The notes under the pieces are model-generated. The model was not told the DNA's origin. It made no database searches and saw nothing but the letters and a program-made list of their open reading frames with translations. A stretch of 64,000 nucleotides of DNA, from assembly GCA_964594985.1 (NCBI GenBank), contig CAZQNQ010000001.1, forward strand, positions 248,001 to 312,000. The letters are read 5' to 3'. The translations under genes and the position numbers were made by a program. Positions 17,002 to 26,692 of the stretch are shown here, piece after piece (within the stretch, counting starts at the first letter, position 1; each line of letters opens with the position of its first letter). The DNA comes from JADLHS01 sp964594985 (GTDB taxonomy: Bacteria; Verrucomicrobiota; Verrucomicrobiia; Limisphaerales; JADLHS01).

Positions 17002-17479
17002 GATTTCAGTGTATGAGATTGATGATGCCTCCTAAGAAACATGGCGGAGCTGGAAGGCCTGTTTTTATTGGGGATTTTGCGGGCTGAGTTTTTTACAGGC
17101 GGTGTCAATGCCAACCCAAAAAGGCCGGACAGGGGTGGCTTGAAAAAAATCCCCACGCGGCCAAGGCACGGATTAAGTTGTGGCACCGGAGGCGGGCCGC
17201 ATGGTCGAATGCAAATGTGCAATCTCGTAATCGGGGTCGTGTCGCGTCCCTCAAGGATCACGCACGCCACCAGTGATAGGGTCGGCGCACGCGGGGCCAA
17301 GCTCCATGAACGGGCTCAATTGAGCACCAGTGGCAGGCCGGTCTGCGCTTCCCTTCCGGTTCGCCCCCAATTCACCACAACGCCCGGACTTTGCAAGGCG
17401 CGAATGTTTCTTCCCGCAAGGGGCCGCCAGCAGGCGGTTGGTGTGCTCCTGAGAAACCAGCCTGCTAAGTGGTTGGTTT
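17002..17479. other. Region without a recognisable gene
   Basis: A 151-codon frame on the plus strand has no domain, biased composition and no ribosome-binding site worth naming. The region borders an IS110 remnant and may be transposon debris. Confidence 0.4.
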
Positions 17480-17740
17480 TCATGGTTGGGGGATGAGTTG
17501 GTAGTGGAGGACCGCAGCCATGTCGTGCAGGCGTTGGAGCTTCTTCCGTTTCATTTTGGCCTCCTCCTTGGCGAAGACTTCCGGGTTGAACGGCTGTTTA
17601 TACTTCAGCAGATGCCAGAGGATGCGCGCCAGCTTGTGGGCCATCGCCGTGATGGCTTTGAGACTGCCCAACCGCGCCTTCCAGCGCCGGTATAACTTGC
17701 CAGCAGCGAACCGCCGACTGCCAGTTCTCAGAACAAGCAA
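17480..17740 (-). pseudogene. Remnant of an IS110-family transposase, C-terminal end
   Basis: The frame encodes SLKAITAMAHKLARILWHLL, then KYKQPFNPEVF, which is the conserved C-terminal segment of IS110/IS116/IS902 transposases. The catalytic N-terminal DEDD part and the central transposase_20 domain are missing, and no inverted ends were found. It lies 15 bases from the end of miaB. A decayed insertion, not an active element. Confidence 0.7.
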
Positions 17741-17755
17741 CTTCCCACCACACTC

Positions 17756-19159
17756 TCACAACCCCACAATCGCCGGGTCGCCGTAAAGGGTGAAGCTGCC
17801 GGTGCGGGTGACGCGCACGTCCATGAGCTGCCCGCGATGCCGCTCGCTGCCGTCGAACAGCACCAGCTTGTTGCAGGGCGTGCGGCCCATCATGCGGGCT
17901 TCGTTCTTCCGGCTCGGGCCTTCCACCAGAATCCGCACCGGTTTGCCAACGTAGGTTTCGTATTTCCGTTTGCCGATGGTGTTCACGAGTTCGAGCAGGC
18001 GCGCGTGGCGTTCCTCGATGAGTTCCTCGGGTAATTGATCGGGCATCGCCGCCGCCGGGGTGTCCTTGCGCGGCGAGTATTTGAACAGAAAGGCGTTGTC
18101 GAACTCGATCTCGCGACAGATGGACAGGGTCAACTCAAAATCCTCCTCCGTCTCGCCGGGGAATCCGACGATGATGTCGGTGGTCAGGCCGATGCCGGGG
18201 CGCACGGCGCGAAGTTTGCGGATGATTTCGAGGAAACGCTCGCGCGTGTAACCACGGTGCATCAACTTGAGCACGCGGTCGCTGCCGCTTTGCAGGGGCA
18301 GATGCGCGCTCTCCACCAGCTTCGGCAAACGGCCGTAGGCTGCCACCAAATCATCGCCATAACCTTTCGGATGCGGCGAGGTGAAACGGATGCGTTCCAC
18401 ACCTTCAATCTCATGCACGGCTTCGATGAGGCGCACAAAGGGTGACGAGTGACGGGTGACGGGTGACGGGAGGGGGGCGTTCGCGTCACTCGGCACCCGC
18501 CACGCGTCACCTTTCTCCCGCCTGCCATAACTCGTCACGATCTGGCCGAGCAAGGTGATTTCCCGGACGCCTTGCGACACAAGCTGCCGACATTCGGCGA
18601 CGATGTCCGGGATGGTGCGGCTGCGTTCTTCGCCGCGCGTGTAGGGCACGATGCAGAAGGTGCAGTATTGATTGCAGCCTTGCATGATGCTGACGAACGC
18701 GGCGACGGATTTGTCCTTGGTCGTGCCGTTGAGCAGGTGTTCCTTGATGGTGGCCTCGCTCCCCTGCTCTGCCTCGGTATCAACGATCTTGTCGCGTTTG
18801 CCCTGGAGGATTTCGTCGAGGTAATCGGCGGTGCGATGAAATTTCTGCGTGCCGATGACGAGATCCACGTCCGGCAGGCGATCAATCAATTCCTTGCCGC
18901 GACTCTGCGCCATGCACCCCATGAAGCCGAGGACGACGTTCGGGCGGTTCTTGCGGATGTCGGCGGCGAGGTTTTCCATCTTGTTGATGGCCTTCTGCTC
19001 GGCATTGTCGCGCACGCTGCACGTGTTGAGCAGCACGACATCCGCGATGTATTCGGTCGCGGCGATGGTGTAGCCCTTGGCGACGAGCTGCGCGGCGACG
19101 GCTTCGCTGTCGCGCTCGTTCATCTGGCAACCGTAAGTTTTTATGTAAACGCTCGGCAT
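17756..19159 (-). CDS. miaB: MiaB, tRNA-2-methylthio-N6-isopentenyladenosine synthase
   Basis: 467 residues with an N-terminal UPF0004 domain holding three cysteines for one iron-sulfur cluster (TYGCQMNERDSE, LLNTCSVRDNAE, FMGCMAQSRG). The radical-SAM motif CNQYCTFC follows, and a C-terminal TRAM domain starts near VGKPVRILVEG. It adds the methylthio group to i6A37 in tRNAs reading UNN codons. A segment of about 25 residues between SYGRREKG and FVRLIEAVHE is encoded by GTGACGG repeats and is not part of the usual family sequence; it falls in a loop. Confidence 0.95.
   Translation of the reverse strand: MPSVYIKTYGCQMNERDSEAVAAQLVAKGYTIAATEYIADVVLLNTCSVRDNAEQKAINKMENLAADIRKNRPNVVLGFMGCMAQSRGKELIDRLPDVDLVIGTQKFHRTADYLDEILQGKRDKIVDTEAEQGSEATIKEHLLNGTTKDKSVAAFVSIMQGCNQYCTFCIVPYTRGEERSRTIPDIVAECRQLVSQGVREITLLGQIVTSYGRREKGDAWRVPSDANAPLPSPVTRHSSPFVRLIEAVHEIEGVERIRFTSPHPKGYGDDLVAAYGRLPKLVESAHLPLQSGSDRVLKLMHRGYTRERFLEIIRKLRAVRPGIGLTTDIIVGFPGETEEDFELTLSICREIEFDNAFLFKYSPRKDTPAAAMPDQLPEELIEERHARLLELVNTIGKRKYETYVGKPVRILVEGPSRKNEARMMGRTPCNKLVLFDGSERHRGQLMDVRVTRTGSFTLYGDPAIVGL
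18441..18511. repeat. GTGACGG heptamer hairpin inside miaB
   Basis: Repeats GTGACGAGTGACGGGTGACG on the left are answered by CACCCGCCACGCGTCACC on the right. They add an in-frame segment to MiaB without breaking the gene. Confidence 0.65.
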
Positions 19160-19257
19160 GATGCGGAGTGGCGCAGAGTTTAGGCAAAAGCCGGGCGGGC
19201 TGGAAAGGAGACTTTCGCGGGACGAGGACTGAGGGGCGACCCCGGCCTCTTAATCTT

Positions 19258-19403
19258 GGAACAGTTCTCAAAATGTTTGTCGGAACCGAATTCCCCTCCC
19301 CCGGCCTACGGCCACCCTCTCCCCATCCGATGGGGAGAGGGCCGGGGTGAGGGGCGTTTCGTCAGCACATTATTCCCGACATTCTTTTTGCAGTACGCTC
19401 TAA
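19258..19403. repeat. Second copy of the TTAGAACAGTTC...CATCCGATGGGGAGAGG element
   Basis: Nearly the same inner sequence as at 14328-14475: GGAACAGTTCTCAAAATGTT at the left, CCATCCGATGGGGAGAGGG in the centre, TTTTTGCAGTACGCTCTAA at the right, with imperfectly inverted ends. It occupies most of the 350-base space between the divergent miaB and PAS/PP2C genes, which otherwise holds promoters only. Confidence 0.75.
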
Positions 19404-19509
19404 TCGCCCTGCGGAAACAGATTAAGATTGAGAGTTGAAGCCAATCCGCTTGCCGCGACGGCTCGCGCCTGTCATTTATTGGCGCGGACGGAACACTTTT
19501 TGACGCACC

Positions 19510-21969
19510 ATGCTGGGAAGCGATATCCATGATACGGCGCAGATTTCACGGCGACAATCGCTGCGCCTCTTGTTGATCGAACACGACGACGCCTTCGCCC
19601 GCGCAGCCGGCGGGATGCTGGAGCAGGCGCGGGACAGCGTGGGCGAGGTTGTGATCGTTCCATCCCTGGACGAAGCCGTTGAACTCATCGGGCGCGAGGA
19701 GTTCGGCGTCATCCTGCTGGAATTTTTCCTCCCCGACGGAGCAGGCCTGGCGAACATCGTGGTCCTGCAGGATGCTGCGCCGCACACCCCGATCATCGTG
19801 CTGGGCGCCGCGGATGATGAAGCCATCGCCGTGGAAGCCGTACATGCCGGCGCGCAGGATTATCTCGTCAAAGGCCAGATCAACCCGAGCTGGTTGCTGC
19901 GTTCCATCCGTTATACCATCGAGCGGCACGAGGCGGAAATCGCACTTATCGCGCAGGAAGAGAAGTATCACAGCATCTTCGATCATCTCGTGGAAGGCAT
20001 TTTCCAGACGACGCCGGAGGGCCGTTACCTGATCGCGAACATGGCGCTCGCCCGCATCTACGGTTACGCCACGCCAGAGGAATTGATGCACAGCCTGACG
20101 GACATCGGCCAGCGGCTTTATGTGGCCCCGGGGCGGCGCGAGGAATTCCGCCGCATCATGGACGAGCATGACACGATCACCGGCTTCGAGTCGCAGATCT
20201 TCCGCAAGGATGGCAGCATCATCTGGATTTCGGAAAACTGCCGGGCCATCCGCGATGCAAGGGGCCGGCTGCGCTACTACGAAGGCACGGTGGAAGACAT
20301 CACCGCGCGGCGGCAGGCGCAGGAGAGCGTGCAGGAGTCCGAGGCGCTGTATCATTCGCTGGTCGAAACGATGCCGCAAAATGTGTTTCGCAAGGACCTG
20401 CTCGGGCGGTTCACCTTTGCCAATCAACAGTATTGCCGGCACTACGGCGCGACCTTGGAGGAGATTCTCGGCAAGACCGACTTCGATTTCTTTCCGGTGG
20501 ATCTCGCCAAGAAGTACCAGGCGGACGACCAGCACGTGATGGCCCTGGGCCAGACCATCGAAATCGTCGAGGAACACCAACCCATCGGGCAGAGCAGAAA
20601 AAGCTACGTGCAGGTCGTGAAGACGCCACTCCACGGCAAGGACGGCACGATCATCGGCCTGCAAGGCATCTTTTGGGACATCACCGCGCAGAAGCTCGCC
20701 GAGGAACGCATCCGGCAGGCGCAGGAAAATCTGCGCGCGTCGGAAGCGCTCTACCACTCGCTGGTGGACACGATGCCACAATGCATCTTCCGCAAGGACC
20801 TCACCGGAAATTACACGTTTGCCAACCGGGAATTCTGCCGCTTCATCGGCCATCCGTCCGAGGAAGTCATCGGCAAAACCATCTTTGAATTTCTACCCGC
20901 GGAAATCGCGAAACAACGGCAGGCCGACGATGAAAGCGTGATGCAATCGCGCAAGCCATACGCGCACATCGAGGAAAGCCGGTTCGCCAACCAGGACACC
21001 CAGTTCATCCAGGTCATCAAGATCCCGATCCTCGACGGCGCTGGCCAGGTCATCGGACTGCAGGGGATGTTCTGGGACATCACCGACATCAAACTGGCCG
21101 AGCAACGCATCAGCAAGGCCAAAGACGCGCTGGCGGCGAGCGAGGAAAAGTTGCGCGAGAAAAACCTGCAGATGGAGAACGACCTCAAGACCGCGCGCGA
21201 GGTGCAACTGGCCATGTTGCCCCAGCAATATCCCATCCTGCCGCGCGGTGTGTCGCCGGAAGACAGCGCCTTCCGTTTCACGCATCGTTACCTGCCCAGC
21301 GGCACGGTCGGCGGCGATTTCTTCAGCGTCAACCCCATCTCCGATTTCGAGGTCGGCGTGTTCGTCTGCGACGTCGCGGGCCACGGCGTGCGCTCGGCGC
21401 TGATCACCACGATGATCCGCGCGCTGGTCGAAAACCTCCGCTCCATCGCGCATGACCCGGGCCAGTTCTTGACGGAATTGAACTCCAAGTTGTTCGCCAT
21501 CCTGCAACCCGGTGGCTCGACCGTGCTGACCACGGCGTTTTATCTCGTCGCGGATTCCGCCACCGGCCAGATGCGTTACGTCAACGCCGGCCATCCCAAA
21601 CCGTTCCTGCTCCGCCGCGCCGAGAACACGGTGGAAGAGATCAAGACGCAGGCCCAAAGGAAGAGCCAGGCGGCGCTGGGCTTGTTCGAGAATTTCACCT
21701 ACGAGACCTCCGAGATCAAACTCGCCCCGCACGACCTCGTGCTGCTGTTCACCGATGGGCTTTATGAAGTCCACGCGCCGGACGAAACGATCTACACCCG
21801 GGAAATGCTCCAGACCGCTGCACACCAACACCTGCGCCTGCCGGTGGGACAACTGTTCGACACGTTGCTCAAGGAGGTGGAAACGTTCGCGGGCGGAAAT
21901 CCCTTTGAAGACGACATCTGCATCGTCGGGATGGAATTCACCAATGCCGCGCCCGCCAAGCCCCGGTGA
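19510..21969 (+). CDS. Receiver-PAS-PAS-PAS-PP2C (RsbU/SpoIIE-type) phosphatase regulator
   Basis: 819 residues. A response-regulator receiver fills residues about 15-140 (LRLLLIEHDDAFARAAGGML; QDYLVKG with the conserved lysine). Three PAS domains follow at about 150-270, 285-400 and 425-545. A linker helix leads to a C-terminal PP2C/SpoIIE phosphatase of about 230 residues with GGDFFSV, VCDVAGHGVRSALITTMIRA and LLFTDGLYEV. Family members dephosphorylate anti-sigma-factor antagonists in partner-switching pathways. The receiver's phospho-acceptor position is glutamate (VILLEFFLPDGAG, E71) instead of aspartate. No antagonist or anti-sigma gene is adjacent. Confidence 0.9.
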   Translation: MLGSDIHDTAQISRRQSLRLLLIEHDDAFARAAGGMLEQARDSVGEVVIVPSLDEAVELIGREEFGVILLEFFLPDGAGLANIVVLQDAAPHTPIIVLGAADDEAIAVEAVHAGAQDYLVKGQINPSWLLRSIRYTIERHEAEIALIAQEEKYHSIFDHLVEGIFQTTPEGRYLIANMALARIYGYATPEELMHSLTDIGQRLYVAPGRREEFRRIMDEHDTITGFESQIFRKDGSIIWISENCRAIRDARGRLRYYEGTVEDITARRQAQESVQESEALYHSLVETMPQNVFRKDLLGRFTFANQQYCRHYGATLEEILGKTDFDFFPVDLAKKYQADDQHVMALGQTIEIVEEHQPIGQSRKSYVQVVKTPLHGKDGTIIGLQGIFWDITAQKLAEERIRQAQENLRASEALYHSLVDTMPQCIFRKDLTGNYTFANREFCRFIGHPSEEVIGKTIFEFLPAEIAKQRQADDESVMQSRKPYAHIEESRFANQDTQFIQVIKIPILDGAGQVIGLQGMFWDITDIKLAEQRISKAKDALAASEEKLREKNLQMENDLKTAREVQLAMLPQQYPILPRGVSPEDSAFRFTHRYLPSGTVGGDFFSVNPISDFEVGVFVCDVAGHGVRSALITTMIRALVENLRSIAHDPGQFLTELNSKLFAILQPGGSTVLTTAFYLVADSATGQMRYVNAGHPKPFLLRRAENTVEEIKTQAQRKSQAALGLFENFTYETSEIKLAPHDLVLLFTDGLYEVHAPDETIYTREMLQTAAHQHLRLPVGQLFDTLLKEVETFAGGNPFEDDICIVGMEFTNAAPAKPR

Positions 21970-22087
21970 GTTTCCGGCAAATTTGGACTGGCGCGGCCGC
22001 GGGAACGGGCGTTTATTTGAGGCGAACCCAGAGTTGTCATGACAACCACGGTCATCATCAATCAAACCTCAACCAGGAGATCATCCC

Positions 22088-22342
22088 ATGGACCTGCATC
22101 ATCCCATCCTTCGCGAGTTCCCGGAACATCGTGACGCCATCAAGCGCCTGCAAGGCAATGCGCACTTCCAGAACCTCTACGACGAGTATCACCGGCTTGA
22201 CGACGAAATCTATCGCAGCGAAGAGGAGATCGAGTTCGCCACCGACCAACAGATTGCCGAGCGTAAAATGCGGCGGGCCAAATTGAAGGATTACATCCAC
22301 CACCTGCTCACGCATCCGCCACAGGCCAAAGTCTCGCGCTGA
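22088..22342 (+). CDS. DUF465/YdcH-family small protein
   Basis: 84 residues, highly charged and helical (LYDEYHRLDDEIYRSEEEIE, ERKMRRAKLKDYIHHLL), matching the YdcH/DUF465 family of small coiled-coil proteins of unknown role. It begins about 120 bases after the PP2C regulator on the same strand and may be co-transcribed. The family resemblance is in the H..LDDEI and KLKD.I motifs. Confidence 0.75.
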   Translation: MDLHHPILREFPEHRDAIKRLQGNAHFQNLYDEYHRLDDEIYRSEEEIEFATDQQIAERKMRRAKLKDYIHHLLTHPPQAKVSR

Positions 22343-22403
22343 AAACAATTCACGCCGCAGTCACCGCGCGCGGGAATTGAAATTGAAGCCGCCCCCCGCG
22401 CGA

Positions 22404-24152
22404 TTACGCGGGAACACCGACTTCCCGGCTGATCTTTTGCGCTGACTCGGCATCCACCCATTTCACCAGCGCGATGAAGTTCAGCAGCATCGGGCTGTCC
22501 GGCTTGGCCTTGAACATGTTCTTCAAACTGGTGAGCACCTTGGTGTATGTGGCGGCGTATTTCTCGTGTGTCAGCCGCGTGACGTAGCTTTCCAACACCG
22601 CGCGCGCGATCGGATCCGTCCGCCCATCCTCCAGGTACGGCAACTGACAAAACACGCGGATGAACAGGATCGGTTCGGTCTCGCTCAACGTGATCCAGCT
22701 CTGCCGCACCTCGTCGGCATCGTACTTCAAATGCAGGCGCTCCCGGATGGTCGCGGCAATGATCGCCGGCTCCGCGCGCCGCGCGATGAGTTCCTTGACC
22801 TTGTCCCAGGCCAGTTGGCGTTCCACTTCCGGCGACATCATCGCTTGGGCGCGCACTTCCTCTTCCAAACCTTTCAAGCCCAGTTCCACCGCCACCGCGC
22901 GGCCCAGCAATTCCGCGTCCACGCGCTTCATGCGGTCCGTGCCCATGATGCCGCGCGTCACCAATCTCTGCCGGTCTTCCCGCAGCAACAGACGCAACAC
23001 CTGCGCCAGCGACTTCACGTCCGGCGCTGATTGCGACGGAATCAAGGTGCGGACAAAATCATGCACCACCTCGTTCTCCTCCGTCAGCTTCTCCACGCGC
23101 ATCCGCAACACGAATTTCAACAGCCGCGCCAGCCCGCCGGACTTGCCGATATTGTTGATGACCATCAGGCGATGGTCCGGGTTCATGATGAACGCCAGCA
23201 GACTTTCCGCCTGCGCGATCCACTTCTCATCCAACTGCTCCTGTCCGGGTCCGATCACCAGTTGCTCCAGCAAAGCCGGCAACCGCATCGCGAACGTCAC
23301 GTCCGGCGCTTCCGTCGCCTGATTCTCGTAGTAATGCAGCAACTCCAGCAGAAAGGCCATCCGCTGGAACGCGTTCTTCTGCGCCCGCGCCATGTCCGTG
23401 CTGGCCCGCCCCTTCTGCGCCCGCTGCTGTAGCGCCGTCAACTCCTGCCGTTTGTCAGCCGCCAACGTCGCATCGGCCTGCAACAACGCCTCGAAGTCCG
23501 GCTTGAACGCCAGCACGATCTCCTCCTGCTTCGGCTTGGGATTCAACTTCGGATCGGTCGTCAAGTCATTGAAGAACGCCAACGCCGCCTCGCCGAACTC
23601 GCGCAGAATCCGTTCGCGCGGCACCTGGCCTTTGACAAAACACCGGCACGCCCGCACCACGGGCGGACTGAAAAACGATTCCGGCTTGGCGATCAACCCG
23701 CGCAACATCTCCGTCTCCAGCGCCGAGTCGGATTGGATCAACTCCTCCACCGCCGGTTTGATCGCCGCCATCAGATCATGCTTCGCCTGCTCCAGATTCT
23801 TGAGCACCGTCGGCTGCGGCAACCCCGAGTCCAAAGTGCCCTTGGACAACGCCGCGCAGACTTCTGCCACGTTGGCGTTGTGCTCCACAAGCTTGGCCAC
23901 GACCACCCCGACGTCATTGATGGGCAGCTTGCTGACGAGATTGGTGAGGAGAAGAATCAGTTCGCCGTGGGAACGCTGGCGATGTTCCACCACGCGTTCG
24001 AGCAGCAACCGGAGTGTTTTGTTCTCGCGCTCCAACAACGCGCGCTCACCCTCCAACTGGCCGACCCGCGTCTTCAAGTCCGACCAGTCCCGCTGCACCT
24101 CTTCAAGCGAAACCACCGGCGGAGTTGAAATGACAATATCGGAATCGGCCAT
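22404..24152 (-). CDS. Large helical protein of unknown function
   Basis: 582 residues from MADSDIVIST. A coiled-coil-like N-terminus (VGQLEGERALLERENKTLRL) is followed by an all-helical body with no recognised motif. There are no membrane segments and no signal peptide, so it should be cytoplasmic. The start was chosen because upstream codons overlap a proline-rich region with no coding character. It converges with the DUF465 gene and diverges from the restriction-modification island. I do not know the family. Confidence 0.7.
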   Translation of the reverse strand: MADSDIVISTPPVVSLEEVQRDWSDLKTRVGQLEGERALLERENKTLRLLLERVVEHRQRSHGELILLLTNLVSKLPINDVGVVVAKLVEHNANVAEVCAALSKGTLDSGLPQPTVLKNLEQAKHDLMAAIKPAVEELIQSDSALETEMLRGLIAKPESFFSPPVVRACRCFVKGQVPRERILREFGEAALAFFNDLTTDPKLNPKPKQEEIVLAFKPDFEALLQADATLAADKRQELTALQQRAQKGRASTDMARAQKNAFQRMAFLLELLHYYENQATEAPDVTFAMRLPALLEQLVIGPGQEQLDEKWIAQAESLLAFIMNPDHRLMVINNIGKSGGLARLLKFVLRMRVEKLTEENEVVHDFVRTLIPSQSAPDVKSLAQVLRLLLREDRQRLVTRGIMGTDRMKRVDAELLGRAVAVELGLKGLEEEVRAQAMMSPEVERQLAWDKVKELIARRAEPAIIAATIRERLHLKYDADEVRQSWITLSETEPILFIRVFCQLPYLEDGRTDPIARAVLESYVTRLTHEKYAATYTKVLTSLKNMFKAKPDSPMLLNFIALVKWVDAESAQKISREVGVPA

Positions 24153-24429
24153 GAGTTCAGTCTGCCTCAATCCCCCGCCCGGTTTCCATCCAATTTTTGT
24201 CCGCCATCCGGAGCCGCCACGACGCAATCCCGCCCTCACCATCTCTGTCACCTTCCCCATTGCCGACTCCCCTCCCGAAACACCAGCCTTGCCTCAGTTC
24301 CCGCGTCCCCCCGGTCTCAACCGCGCACCATCCGAACAGCAGTCGCCAGACGCCGCTTTCGACGTGGATGAATGAACACTGAGAATGCTTGCCTTAAATT
24401 CCCTCGTCTTTACGATTCACCAATCTTTC

Positions 24430-26043
24430 ATGGGTAAATCAACGGCACAGAAGAAATCCAACGGCAACGACTCCGGCCTGAACTTTGAAGCCCAGCTTTG
24501 GGCCGCCGCCGACAAGATGCGCGGGCACATGGACGCTTCGGAATACAAGCACGTCTGCCTCGGCCTCATCTTCCTGAAATACATCTCCGACGCCTTCGAG
24601 GAAAAACGCGAGCAACTGCTGTTCGGCTTCTCCGATCCCAAGAGCGAATGGTTCATCAAAGACGAACCGCAACGCGCCGATGCCGCCGAAAACCGCGACG
24701 AATATCTCGCCGCAAATGTCTTCTGGCTGCCGCCCGAGGCCCGCTGGCACACGATCAAAGCCAAGGCCAAATCGCCGGAAATCGGCAAGGTCATTGACGA
24801 GGCAATGATTGCCATCGAAAGGGAAAACCCGACGCTTAAGGGGGTTCTCCCGCGCGATTACGCCCGGCCCAGCCTCGACAAAGTCCGGCTCGGCGGACTC
24901 GTGGACATCATCAGCAACATCGGCTTCAACGAATCCGCGGCGAAATCCAAGGACGTGCTCGGGCGCGTCTATGAATACTTTCTCGGCAAGTTCGCCAGCG
25001 CGGAAGGCAAGGGCGGCGGCGAGTTCTACACCCCGCAATGCGTCGTGCAGGTGCTCGTCGCCATGCTCGAACCCTACAAAGGCCGCGTGTTCGATCCCTG
25101 CTGCGGTTCGGGCGGCATGTTCGTGTCCTCGGAAAAATTCGTGGAGGAACACGGCGGGCGCGTGGGCGACATCGCCGTTTACGGGCAGGAATCCAACTAC
25201 ACCACCTGGAAACTGGCGCGGATGAACCTCGCCATTCGCGGCATTGACGCCAATCTCGGCCCGCGCAACGCCGACAGCTTCCGGGCGGATTTGCATCCCG
25301 ACCTCAAGGCTGATTTCATTCTCGCCAACCCGCCGTTCAACATGAGCGATTGGGGCGGCGAAAATCTCCGGCAGGACGTGCGCTGGAAATTCGGGATGCC
25401 GCCGGTGAACAACGCCAACTACGCCTGGATTCAACATTTCATCCATCACCTCTCGCCCGTGGGCGTGGCGGGCTTCGTCATGGCCAACGGCTCGATGTCC
25501 ACGCAGACCTCGAACGAAGGCGAGATTCGCAAGGCCTTGATTGAAGCCGACCTCGTGGATTGCATGGTGGCGCTGCCCGGCCAGTTGTTTTTCACCACGC
25601 CAATTCCCGTTTGCCTCTGGTTTCTGGCCCGCGACAAGAAGAACCACAAACGCCGCGACCGGCGCGGGGAAACGCTTTTCATTGATGCGCGGAAAATGGG
25701 CGTGCTGATTGACCGTGTTCATCGGGAACTGACCGTCGAGGAAATCTCAAAAATCGCGGACACCTACCACGCCTGGCGGAGCGGGCATTCGTCGCAGAAG
25801 TCCCCTTCGTCCTATTCTGACCTCCCCGGCTTCTGCAAATCCGTGAAGCTCGAAGAAATCCGCGCGCACGATTACGTCCTCACGCCCGGCCGTTACGTGG
25901 GCGCGGCGGAAGTGGCAGACGACGGCGAACCGTTCGAGCAAAAGATGAAACGGCTCACCACGACACTGGAGGAACAATTTGCAGAGTCGGCCAAGCTGGA
26001 GAAAGCCATCCGCCAAAACTTGAAGAATTTGAGCCATGCCTGA
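24430..26043 (+). CDS. hsdM: HsdM, type I restriction-modification DNA methyltransferase
   Basis: 537 residues. The N-terminal HsdM helical domain (LWAAADKMRGHMDASEYKHV) is followed by an N6-adenine methyltransferase. The SAM-binding motif is FDPCCGSGGMFVSSEKF and the catalytic NPPF motif is ADFILANPPFNMSDWGG. It methylates adenine in the recognition site set by HsdS and is needed for both modification and cleavage. The start MGKSTAQKKS was chosen over an upstream one. First gene of an island whose genes nearly all overlap. Confidence 0.95.
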   Translation: MGKSTAQKKSNGNDSGLNFEAQLWAAADKMRGHMDASEYKHVCLGLIFLKYISDAFEEKREQLLFGFSDPKSEWFIKDEPQRADAAENRDEYLAANVFWLPPEARWHTIKAKAKSPEIGKVIDEAMIAIERENPTLKGVLPRDYARPSLDKVRLGGLVDIISNIGFNESAAKSKDVLGRVYEYFLGKFASAEGKGGGEFYTPQCVVQVLVAMLEPYKGRVFDPCCGSGGMFVSSEKFVEEHGGRVGDIAVYGQESNYTTWKLARMNLAIRGIDANLGPRNADSFRADLHPDLKADFILANPPFNMSDWGGENLRQDVRWKFGMPPVNNANYAWIQHFIHHLSPVGVAGFVMANGSMSTQTSNEGEIRKALIEADLVDCMVALPGQLFFTTPIPVCLWFLARDKKNHKRRDRRGETLFIDARKMGVLIDRVHRELTVEEISKIADTYHAWRSGHSSQKSPSSYSDLPGFCKSVKLEEIRAHDYVLTPGRYVGAAEVADDGEPFEQKMKRLTTTLEEQFAESAKLEKAIRQNLKNLSHA

Positions 26044-26692
26044 GCGAAAGAAAAATGCGACGAATGAAACCAAGGCGACCGACGCCCGTCATCCGTCGCC
26101 CGCGTCCCCTCCGTCGCATGAAGGCTTCATCCCCCCGCACGGCGGCTACGAAAAACTCTTCTCCTACCCGAAAACCCAGATCATCTACGACGCCACCGTG
26201 CGCTTCTGCGACCGTTTCATAGACAAGCGTTCCCGCACCACTGACCAGATGGTGCAGGCCGCGCGCAGCGGCAACAAAAACATCGCCGAAGGCAGCCAGG
26301 TCTCCGGCACTTCCAAGGAGAGTGAAATCAAACTCACCAATGTCGCGCGCGGCAGCCTGGAGGAATTGCTGGGAGACTATAAAGATTACCTGCGACAACA
26401 CGGCCTCAAGCTCTGGGACAAAAACTCCAAGAAAGCCCTCTACGTGCGCAAGCTGGGCAAGAAAGACAACCTCTCTTACGAGGATTTTCGGGAATTCATT
26501 GAAACCCGCCCGCCGGAAACCGTGGCGAACATTCTCATCTGCCTGATCCACCAGGCCAACTGGCTGCTCGACCAGCAACTCCGGCGGCTGGAGCAGGATT
26601 TTCTGAAGGAAGGCGGTCTGCGCGAGCGCATGACCCGCGCCCGGCTGGCGGCCCGCGCGAAGCATAATCGAGGAGGCCCGCAGCATGGCTGA
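26036..26692 (+). CDS. Four-helix-bundle (S23-like) accessory protein in the hsd operon
   Basis: 218 residues. The core LFSYPKTQIIYDATVRFCDR, then QMVQAARSGNKNIAEGSQVS, matches the four-helix-bundle family (the longer form with a suffix domain, ending near ILICLIHQANWLLDQQLRRL). Proteins of this family are often found between hsdM and hsdS; their role is unknown. It overlaps the end of hsdM by 8 bases. Its first 25 or so codons contain an ACC/AATGC-rich low-complexity stretch that reappears just after the gene. Confidence 0.8.
   Translation: MPERKKNATNETKATDARHPSPASPPSHEGFIPPHGGYEKLFSYPKTQIIYDATVRFCDRFIDKRSRTTDQMVQAARSGNKNIAEGSQVSGTSKESEIKLTNVARGSLEELLGDYKDYLRQHGLKLWDKNSKKALYVRKLGKKDNLSYEDFREFIETRPPETVANILICLIHQANWLLDQQLRRLEQDFLKEGGLRERMTRARLAARAKHNRGGPQHG

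Noticed and set aside
17041..17496. 151-codon frame near the IS110 remnant
   Set aside because: No domain, no ribosome-binding site, composition unlike proteins.
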